Assembly: GCA_938036435.1 (NCBI GenBank) | Contig: CALHPU010000085.1 | Location: 1 to 48,025 of the forward strand | Source: an uncultured Pirellulaceae bacterium | Lineage (GTDB): Bacteria; Planctomycetota; Planctomycetia; Pirellulales; Pirellulaceae | Length of the DNA stretch: 48,025 nt | Direction: 5' to 3' | Part shown: piece by piece, positions 36,961-43,279 of the stretch | Layout: each line of letters starts with the position of its first letter | Position numbering within the stretch: the stretch's first letter is position 1 | The notes under the pieces: model-generated | The model's input: only the letters and a program-made list of their open reading frames with translations | The model's database searches: none | What the model was told of the DNA's origin: nothing | Made by a program: the position numbers and the translations under genes

Positions 36961-37961
36961 AACATTCCTCCTGTCATCCCGCGAATAATCGATATCAACG
37001 GCATAAAAATCGAGAGCAACAGAAAAACGACCAAAGCAGCTAACAAAAACAGCATGATTGGAGGTAAGAAACTGGCCCACCACTGCACGGCGTTTCGATG
37101 GCGAGCGTGATGATAGTCTGCCGTGTGATTGAGTACAGCAATTTTCACCGCGTTGTTGTCCAGCTTGAGAGCTTCTTCAAGCAGACCAAACTTCCAAGGC
37201 CATTTGCCAGATCGAACCCAACGTTTTGAAGCCAACATCGACGTTTCGACGGCCGCGTCCTGATCTACCCCCGCTTGAAGTAACAGCGCCGTATGCCGCG
37301 CCCATGCAGCCATTGCCGATCGTCTGGATGCCATTTTATCTTCGATCCATCTGACAAAGCCTGACGCCACACCAGCGCTGCGGCATAGTTCAATCACCAT
37401 AGGTAGTGCTGACAGAGCCGCCACAATCACCGCTAACGGCCAAGCTTTCTCGAGAAAGCCACCAACCCAGAACACCGTCTTGGTACTAACAGGTAGCTCT
37501 ACTCCAAACTCGGTGAGTATTTTTCTGAACTCAGGCAAAATCGATTGGCTGAAAAAAATCATGATCCCGATCAGACCGATCAGCAGCAGCCCCGGGTAGG
37601 CAAACATCCCCACGATACTCGTTTGAACGTTGCTAATGCGTACAAGTCGGCAAACTCCGGTCTGTAAATCGGCCAGCAGGTCCGCAGACGCACTCCTCGT
37701 ATCGCCATGGTGGTCGTGTGCTCGCTGAAGCAACGGAGACACGATCGCCAATAGATCTTGGTCGGCAAGCGCGCTCTTTTGAGCTGACGCACCACTCATC
37801 CCACCCCGTTGATCAATTCTTTCCATCTTTTTCGCTACTGCGATGACGCGTTGGGCTGTGGCACGCGGCAGCACGTCAGCCAGAGAGCGCAAATAAGTTG
37901 CGATCTCCCCTTCATTTCCAGAGACATGGCTCCAAATATCGGTTGTCGAATTCTCGGTCAC
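36957..37961 (-). CDS. GspF-like inner-membrane platform protein (second of three)
   Basis: 334 residues from GTG at 37959-37961, sharing one base with the preceding stop (TAGTG). This is the most typical of the three: after a soluble domain comes AYPGLLLIGLIGIMIFFSQS, then LPEFRKILTEFGVELPVST, a close match to the T2SF loop with ELPxxT; further membrane segments are AWPLAVIVAALSALPMVIEL and MLFLLAALVVFLLLSIFMPL. The C-terminal part ending in MPLISIIRGMTGGMF is like GspF. Inner-membrane protein of a type II secretion or pilus-like apparatus. Confidence 0.85.
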   Translation of the reverse strand: MTENSTTDIWSHVSGNEGEIATYLRSLADVLPRATAQRVIAVAKKMERIDQRGGMSGASAQKSALADQDLLAIVSPLLQRAHDHHGDTRSASADLLADLQTGVCRLVRISNVQTSIVGMFAYPGLLLIGLIGIMIFFSQSILPEFRKILTEFGVELPVSTKTVFWVGGFLEKAWPLAVIVAALSALPMVIELCRSAGVASGFVRWIEDKMASRRSAMAAWARHTALLLQAGVDQDAAVETSMLASKRWVRSGKWPWKFGLLEEALKLDNNAVKIAVLNHTADYHHARHRNAVQWWASFLPPIMLFLLAALVVFLLLSIFMPLISIIRGMTGGMF

Positions 37962-38848
37962 TAAATCCCCACCATCGTCAGCTCGTCCAACAATCGGACT
38001 ATTGGATAAAAAGTTGCTAGAGAGCAAATCAGGCCGCATCCACCGCCAACAACAACTATAGCAGCGGTGGGGAAGGCAGTCGAAACAGATTCTATTTTTT
38101 GATCTGCGAGCATTTCCATCAAATTTCGCGCAGACGAGATTTGTTGCAGAGACTGACAAGCAACACTCTCCGGCAGTGTTTGATGCGGCGAGTCAATTCC
38201 CATCAGCCGACCTGAGGTAGCCATTGCGTCAGAGACCGTTTGGCCAGACTCCACCAATCGCTCCGTCGCCGCCCAAAACAAAGCTTGTTGCCGAAGATCC
38301 AAATACGCATTCCCGCCGGAAAACCGAGTAAACCAATTCGTTCTGCCAAAAAGCTGCCATAACAACGCGGCGAAGACAAACAGCAACGGCACCGCGCAAG
38401 CCAACATCATTAGCCCGTCATTGTGTTCGCTCAGTTTAACATCACTGGCAGGATTAATGTCCGAATGAATTAGGTCCAGACCCGGCCGCAATTGAAACCA
38501 GAAAAACGCTAGAGATGCGATCGCGGTAAGGACGATCAAGAGCAAGTATAGGGTCGTCCTCCGCGTCAACTGGCGAAGTCGAGCTTTGGCTCTTAACTTA
38601 AACGAAAGCCCCTCGACGACGGGCGTCAATGAACCAGTCTGTTGAAAAAACTCGAAGGCTGCACAAAGTCGCGGTGACTTAAAATGTAATTGACCGCCAT
38701 CAGAATCAGTAACCTTAATGTCGCCAATGGTTTTCTCGTTCAGCAGATGAGGCGCTTCGCCAATGCCAACATCAAGATCGATCTTAGCCTTGCACGCGGC
38801 CAAAAGCCCGTCGGTGAACTGCTCAAACTCTTTTGCAAGCTGCGACAT
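37961..38848 (-). CDS. GspF-like membrane protein, divergent (first of three)
   Basis: 295 residues from the ATG at 38846-38848; the longer frame to 38902 is less likely because a promoter is predicted inside it (38891-38920). The first 100 residues are soluble. Then a basic segment (LRAKARLRQLTRRTTLY) leads into TLYLLLIVLTAIASLAFFWF, a second helix (LMMLACAVPLLFVFAALLW) and a C-terminal one (AIVVVGGGCGLICSLATFYP). Topology, size and position match GspF, but the PEFxxxxxxFG motif is not recognisable (LRPGLDLIHSDINPASDVKL takes its place). It could be a degenerate platform subunit pairing with the next two. Confidence 0.65.
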   Translation of the reverse strand: MSQLAKEFEQFTDGLLAACKAKIDLDVGIGEAPHLLNEKTIGDIKVTDSDGGQLHFKSPRLCAAFEFFQQTGSLTPVVEGLSFKLRAKARLRQLTRRTTLYLLLIVLTAIASLAFFWFQLRPGLDLIHSDINPASDVKLSEHNDGLMMLACAVPLLFVFAALLWQLFGRTNWFTRFSGGNAYLDLRQQALFWAATERLVESGQTVSDAMATSGRLMGIDSPHQTLPESVACQSLQQISSARNLMEMLADQKIESVSTAFPTAAIVVVGGGCGLICSLATFYPIVRLLDELTMVGI

Positions 38849-38890
38849 TGAACCCACGAAATTTTGACAAGACAAGACTCCCAATGATTG

Positions 38891-38920
38891 AGTATATGCC
38901 AACGGATCACGCTTTGCCAG
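38891..38920 (-). promoter_or_regulatory. Putative promoter of the GspF/pseudopilin operon
   Basis: On the minus strand: CTGGCA (38920-38915), 18-bp spacer, TATACT (38896-38891). Predicted transcript starts near 38884, giving a 36-base leader before the ATG at 38848. Four of six and five of six bases fit the sigma-70 consensus. Confidence 0.4.
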
Positions 38921-39228
38921 TTTTTGGCGATATTGTCTACTTGGCCCGATAAGTTACCAGTACTACCGAAGCTAACGAGAGCAATCCCTTCGGCACTTAG
39001 CACTTACTCACGATATGCGGTTAAACTTTTCGGCGCAGAGGCCGACAAACCAATCGATCCGCAGGGATAAACTCCCGTACTTTTAAATTAGTACACTAAG
39101 ACCGCAAAGAAAAACGTGCGTTGAAGTAAGGGGCTCAGCCTGAACTATCCTTTGCGGGCTTCGTGATCTTCTACAGAAAACACTATGAAGTCGTATTCCG
39201 CGCCGCCAGCAACTCAAACGAACTTGGC
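38921..39228. other. Spacer without gene
   Basis: No gene, promoter or terminator of note. A near-palindrome GTACTTTTAAATTAGTAC (39081-39098 region) is AT-rich and may be a weak transcript end or protein site. The TPR protein gene's stop is at 39229. Confidence 0.4.
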
Positions 39229-40254
39229 TCAGCGGTTGATGTTTGAACCAAAAGACGGGATCTTTCCAGATTTGACGACCACTGACCATCTGTCCAATTG
39301 TTCTTTACCCATGCCCCAGAATTCGCGGCACAGTTCAAAATACTCAAGCACCACTTTCGTCTCGCCTTTCTCCAGCAGCTCTTTTGCCAACGCCATAGAT
39401 GGACCGAAGGAACCAAGTTGAGGCGAACCCTTGGTTTCTCCTGCCGCAAGTAATCGCCGCTTGGCTTCATCGATGTCGTTGTCTGCCAACGCAATTCTGC
39501 CAAGGATACTGTTGCCGTGGTGGACATTGTTCCCGCTGTTCCAATCATTAGTTTGTTGCGTCAGCATCTTTTGAGCGTACTTTTTTGCTTCCTCCGTTTT
39601 GCCCGCCGCCAAAGCTGTTCTTGCCATCGATTGGAGCATGGAGTCGCGCGATTCTTCGGTGGATAACTCATAGGCAATCTCAAAGTGCTCGAAAGCCTTT
39701 GCCGCGAGTTCACGCCGTTTCTTTTTGGAATCGACTCCTATCATGTCAAGTGAGTACAGGTGGCCAAGCTCTCGGTCCCAATACGGCTCGTCTTCGGTGA
39801 TCTCCCGACCACGGTTCAAAATCTCCCCAGCCAGCGCGCGATCATACTGCAAAAACCATTTGGAAGAATTCTTCAGAATCGCTAAATCGACAGATTCTTT
39901 CTCCAAATGGACCTGCCAAGCCTTCTTTATTGCTGCATAGCCCTCTGGGTTCGAGTGTGAGTGGACCTGCGAGTAAGGGAGTCCAAGAACTTCTGATTTC
40001 GGCGCATTGTTGACCAACCACAAAACGTGCTTGACTTGCGATGCCCCTGCTGCTGGATCAGATATCGCCTTACGCCAATAATATCCCAGTAGTTTTGTCC
40101 GAGCGTTGATGTCGTCTGGAGTCGCTTCGACCGATTTCTCGATTGAAGCAGCCTCGGTCGCTGAAAGTTCGCCTCCTTTCATCGCAAGGCCGTGCACATC
40201 ATCCAAGACAAAGCCACCTGCAAACAGCAGGCAAAACAAGAGAACCGTGTTCAT
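39229..40254 (-). CDS. Exported TPR-like protein of unknown function
   Basis: 341 residues from the ATG at 40252-40254. The start is chosen for its signal peptide (MNTVLLFCLLFAGGFVLDDVHG); the frame is open to 40320, but the predicted promoter lies there. The rest is helical with tetratricopeptide-like pairs: KKKRRELAAKAFEHFEIAYE, AGKTEEAKKYAQKML, LADNDIDEAKRRLLAAGET and SMALAKELLEKGETKVVLEY. One middle part is richer in W and Y (NSSKWFLQYDRALAGEIL). It should be a periplasmic or secreted scaffold. No catalytic motif. A strong promoter lies at 40330-40358. Confidence 0.75.
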   Translation of the reverse strand: MNTVLLFCLLFAGGFVLDDVHGLAMKGGELSATEAASIEKSVEATPDDINARTKLLGYYWRKAISDPAAGASQVKHVLWLVNNAPKSEVLGLPYSQVHSHSNPEGYAAIKKAWQVHLEKESVDLAILKNSSKWFLQYDRALAGEILNRGREITEDEPYWDRELGHLYSLDMIGVDSKKKRRELAAKAFEHFEIAYELSTEESRDSMLQSMARTALAAGKTEEAKKYAQKMLTQQTNDWNSGNNVHHGNSILGRIALADNDIDEAKRRLLAAGETKGSPQLGSFGPSMALAKELLEKGETKVVLEYFELCREFWGMGKEQLDRWSVVVKSGKIPSFGSNINR

Positions 40255-40329
40255 AGTCAAACTCTCAAGAACAAAAACGATACGAAGAAGAGCGTAAAGT
40301 GGCCAAAACATCATGGCCAATCGACACTC

Positions 40330-40358
40330 AATATAGAGTTGTTTGAACTGGATCTCAA
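40330..40358 (-). promoter_or_regulatory. Sigma-70-like promoter of the TPR gene, at the edge of a MITE-like element
   Basis: On the minus strand: TTGAGA (40358-40353), 17-bp spacer, TATATT (40335-40330). Both hexamers differ from the consensus at one base. Predicted leader of about 69 bases to the ATG at 40254. The MITE-like element begins at 40360, one base upstream of the -35 box. Confidence 0.65.
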
Positions 40359-40359
40359 T

Positions 40360-40490
40360 CTAGTGGTTTGTCAGGGATGGAAGTTAGAGTGTGTCATCGT
40401 AGCCGGAGTCGCCAGACTTCGGTTTTATACTGCTGAACTGAATTCTGGCGAATCCAGCTACCCTAAAATTAAATGTTGACAGACCACTAG
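40360..40490. mobile_element. MITE-like element with nested inverted repeats (131 bp)
   Basis: Terminal inverted repeats CTAGTGGTTTGTCA (40360-40373) and TGACAGACCACTAG (40477-40490) match in 13 of 14 positions. Inside is a second inverted repeat of 22 bp: 40399-40420 (GTAGCCGGAGTCGCCAGACTTC) against 40440-40461, 19 of 22 paired. CTAG is at both ends, so the target or boundary is ambiguous (CTAG, TAG or TA). No ORF. Related inner hairpin sequences are at 43211-43267 and a single arm at 19492-19513. Confidence 0.7.
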
Positions 40491-40576
40491 TCAGATTGTC
40501 CAACAAGACGACTTAGCCAAAACAAAGTAGGAGTTGCCATCGCACAAGCCGCACGATGCTGTCCAAAATCAACATG

Positions 40577-40625
40577 GGGTGTTTTTGCTACACGCGCCAC
40601 GGGCGATGATGCGTAAAAACAACCC
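40577..40625. other. Long imperfect hairpin in the spacer before a small membrane-protein gene
   Basis: GGGT-GTTTTT (40577-40586) pairs with AAAAAC-A-ACCC (40615-40625, one bulged A), enclosing CGCC-ACG-GGCG (40595-40605). The T and A tracts are part of the stem rather than after it, so it is not a standard terminator; it could be a small RNA hairpin, a bidirectional terminator (T runs inside the arms) or a protein site. The rest of 40626-40795 has nothing recognisable. Confidence 0.4.
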
Positions 40626-40795
40626 TTAGCGACGTTCTCTTAAACAAGACTCCGTTCTTTTCACTCGGGAAAAGGCGACTTTTTGGCTGCGATTGACTCA
40701 ATCGCCTGGATTGGTACGGCCCTTGCGTCAGTGATCAAAAACGAAGTGGCATCCGCCGTTTTCATTTTCCCTACTCAATCTAAAGAGAATCACCT

Positions 40796-41020
40796 GTGAA
40801 GCAGTACCAAACACTTACTTCTGAAAAATACTACGCCGATAAACTTGAGAGCGAAGCGAAAGTTATCAGAAAACTACAAGCTGGAAAGGCGATCAACAAA
40901 TTTATTGCCTCGGTAATACTGATGGGCTCTTGCGCTGTCTGCGGTTACATCCTTTACACGACGCCAATCGTGCCAGACATTATTGATTCCATGCGAACCA
41001 ATGGCATTCTGTCGTACTAA
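40796..41020 (+). CDS. Small membrane protein of unknown function
   Basis: 74 residues from GTG at 40796 (AAAGAGAA lies about 7 bases upstream). N-terminal half is charged and helical (SEKYYADKLESEAKVIRKLQ), then one membrane helix (FIASVILMGSCAVCGYILYT) and a short tail (SMRTNGILSY). It has a tail-anchor-like layout, but with 20 residues after the helix. No family recognised. The HTH-EIIA gene starts 98 bp after it on the same strand, so it might be its operon partner. Confidence 0.5.
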   Translation: MKQYQTLTSEKYYADKLESEAKVIRKLQAGKAINKFIASVILMGSCAVCGYILYTTPIVPDIIDSMRTNGILSY

Positions 41021-41117
41021 TTTTTGCCACACGGTAGAACAAACACTTTTTCCATACTGCCTCCGGTGATAGGATGATTCTAATTGATCTTTCCTTCTCT
41101 CAACGACCGTCGGCCCA

Positions 41118-41819
41118 ATGGAAGACTTTGACATTCAAACTTTGTCTGCGTACCTTCACCTAACGCCAGAGCAAGTACGGAAGATGGCCGAGCGCGGTAA
41201 ATTACCGGGGCGACGCATCGGTGGTCAATGGCGTTTTTCGCGGCCCGAGATCCACACGTGGTTTGAAAATCGAATTGGCGCCTCAGATGAGAAGGAATTA
41301 GTCGAAGTCGAGAGAGTCTTCGAGATTCAAGCTCGCAAAGAGACGGTTGACGAGTTTCACATTCCTGATCTTTTACGACAGGAAAACATTTTCTCACCTT
41401 TGCTGGCCAAGACCAAAATCAAAGTCATCACCAAGATTTGCGACATGGTGGCGCAGACTGGTGCGTTGTGGGAGCCCGATAAAATGGCCGAAGCGATCCA
41501 CAGTCGCGAGGCACTTCATCCAACGGCTCTCGAGAATGGCGTCGCGCTTTTGCACCCTCGACGCCCAATGTCACAAGCCATGGGTGAACCTTTTCTTGGA
41601 TTGGGCGTGACGTCCAGCGGCATTCCGTTCGGCGGTCCGCGCGGGTGCCTGACCGACATCTTCTTCCTGATCGGCTCTACCGACGAAGCAGTTCATTTGC
41701 GCGTACTCGCGCGGCTCAGCCGATTAATCCAACAACCAGAAGTGCTTGACCAGATTCGTGACGCCCAAGGACCGGGCGAGATCCATGCCGTGATCGCAGC
41801 GGCCGATGAAGAGTTGTAG
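41118..41819 (+). CDS. HTH-EIIA(Ntr) fusion: DNA-binding domain with PTS IIA-type sensor
   Basis: 233 residues. Residues 6-50 form an excisionase/MerR-type helix-turn-helix (LSAYLHLTPEQVRKMAERGK, then GRRIGGQWRFSRPEIHTWF). The second part (about 80-230) is a PtsN-like EIIA domain: TALENGVALLHPRRP holds His146 at the position of the phosphorylated histidine, and TDIFFLIGSTDEAVHLRVLARLSRLIQ is the matching C-terminal block. The phospho state could control DNA binding in response to PEP/nitrogen status. HTH-EIIA fusions are known in Chlamydiae and planctomycetes. Targets unknown; no other PTS gene is adjacent. The last base of the stop is at 41819. Confidence 0.88.
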   Translation: MEDFDIQTLSAYLHLTPEQVRKMAERGKLPGRRIGGQWRFSRPEIHTWFENRIGASDEKELVEVERVFEIQARKETVDEFHIPDLLRQENIFSPLLAKTKIKVITKICDMVAQTGALWEPDKMAEAIHSREALHPTALENGVALLHPRRPMSQAMGEPFLGLGVTSSGIPFGGPRGCLTDIFFLIGSTDEAVHLRVLARLSRLIQQPEVLDQIRDAQGPGEIHAVIAAADEEL

Positions 41820-41940
41820 TTAGGTGCGGAACGCTTTTTATAGCCGATCTCGCAAGCGATTGGTAAAAATGACTCTTGAAGGCGATCCAGAGACTAACAA
41901 CTTCGGTCACCCAAAAAGTGTGTTTCCGATTGTCCTTACG

Positions 41941-43185
41941 CTACCCAGCGAGCTCTCTCAAATGCCGAACGAGCGCCACGGAGGACGCCAGTCGCCGCCC
42001 TCCCCTGCCCTTGCAAATCGGCGGAGCGATCTGTTCGCCAAAGCTCTCGAGATAATCGGCGATTCCTTCGAAACGATTCTCAAGATCGTAGTTAATCCCC
42101 TGTAACAAATCGTAGACCGGCACCTGCGCATTGGCGTTGTTCAACAGACCAATACTGCTTGAATGATAGGCGACCAGTCGGTCGTTAGGCTGTAAAAACG
42201 AATCCCATTGATTCCTGAACGCTTCGATTGAAACCGCAGTTTCAAAATCCTCCACTTGCAAACCCATGTGCCGCAATCCCACCGGTGTTAAAGCCTCTCG
42301 GGGTTGTATCTGTCGAACGAACTGATCCGCAGCGGCGACAGACGCTTTTGAGTCACCCAAGCTGATCCGCTGTGCACAGACATAAACCGGCGGTAACGGA
42401 TGCGCGCGGCGTTTCGCTTTCACGTTTGCCCACTGTTCACCGGTAGTGAACTGCAGAGGCGTCGCTTCGGCGTAGAACACGACGATAGAATTCTCATCAG
42501 ACAACAAAGTCTTCGGTACATTCAGATTCGGCGGCCGCTTTGACTGAACAGTCTCGCCGCTGTAATTGGCTTGAGGGTGAGCCAACTGTTTCTCGATCAT
42601 TGCATAGAAGCCATCCAACAGCCGATCCACATCCGCGTTCTCGGGTTCCATCTGCCTAATCGCAGCCGCAATCGCCTCGACGGTCGACAGGGAAGCATCA
42701 TCCGGTTCCAAACGAATTTGATATTTGCCCGGTGTCGTGGGAGCCAAAGCAAAACACGGCAAACTGCGTAGAACCTCCACATCCCGATAAAGTGTTTTGG
42801 CCTGATGCCAAGTGCCATCGATCACGACCAGTTGTTCCGGCAACTCCTCCGGCGGGATTTGGTGCAGCAATCTTGCATCGCGCGAAGGATAAAGTAACCC
42901 TGCTGTCGGTTTGATTGGCAATTGCATTTCGGCCAGTTGCTCGTTCCGATCACAAACCAACTGACAGTTCGTCAGTGCTCGCGCTGCAATTCGGGCCGAG
43001 TTGAAAGGGTGAGTGCGCTCGCGCCGATGTTGCAGGATCAGGAACTCTGTACGTGTATCCACCGGCGAAATCGCGTCGCAGTAACATTGCGTGACGGGTC
43101 TAAAGCAGTCGTCACACCGCTGGCGAAATTCAGGCTCCAACGAAGAATCGGCCTGACCAAGATTTTGAGATGAACGTTGTGACAT
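41941..43185 (-). CDS. DTW-domain protein (tRNA-uridine aminocarboxypropyltransferase-like) with C-terminal extension
   Basis: 414 residues. The N-terminal half (about 20-210) is a DTW domain: zinc cysteines in CDDCFRPVTQCYC (24, 27, 34, 36), ILQHRRERTHPFNSARIA, VIDGTWHQAK with D123 to W126, and YQIRLEPDDASLSTVEA. Enzymes of this group add 3-amino-3-carboxypropyl (acp) from SAM to tRNA uridines. The C-terminal half (about 240-414) has no counterpart in E. coli TapT: SIVVFYAEATPLQFTTGEQW and DRLVAYHSSSIGLLNNA suggest a separate alpha/beta domain that I cannot name. It is divergent from the HTH-EIIA gene's 3' end (convergent ends) and follows the helicase gene (43280-45301) on the same strand. 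Confidence 0.85.
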   Translation of the reverse strand: MSQRSSQNLGQADSSLEPEFRQRCDDCFRPVTQCYCDAISPVDTRTEFLILQHRRERTHPFNSARIAARALTNCQLVCDRNEQLAEMQLPIKPTAGLLYPSRDARLLHQIPPEELPEQLVVIDGTWHQAKTLYRDVEVLRSLPCFALAPTTPGKYQIRLEPDDASLSTVEAIAAAIRQMEPENADVDRLLDGFYAMIEKQLAHPQANYSGETVQSKRPPNLNVPKTLLSDENSIVVFYAEATPLQFTTGEQWANVKAKRRAHPLPPVYVCAQRISLGDSKASVAAADQFVRQIQPREALTPVGLRHMGLQVEDFETAVSIEAFRNQWDSFLQPNDRLVAYHSSSIGLLNNANAQVPVYDLLQGINYDLENRFEGIADYLESFGEQIAPPICKGRGGRRLASSVALVRHLRELAG

Positions 43186-43210
43186 TGATGAACAGGGGCC
43201 GATTCGATTT

Positions 43211-43267
43211 AGGTGGAGTCGCCAGAATTCAACGCTTTTCTCGTTCCATCCGAATTCTGGGGAACCC
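43211..43267. repeat. Fragment of the hairpin repeat (inner arm pair only)
   Basis: GGAGTCGCCAGAATTC (43215-43230) and GAATTCTGGGGAACCC (43252-43267) form a hairpin resembling the inner hairpin of the 40360-40490 element. No outer terminal repeats are seen. It lies between the DTW gene start (43185) and the helicase gene stop (43280). Confidence 0.6.
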
Positions 43268-43279
43268 GGTCAAAAAAAT

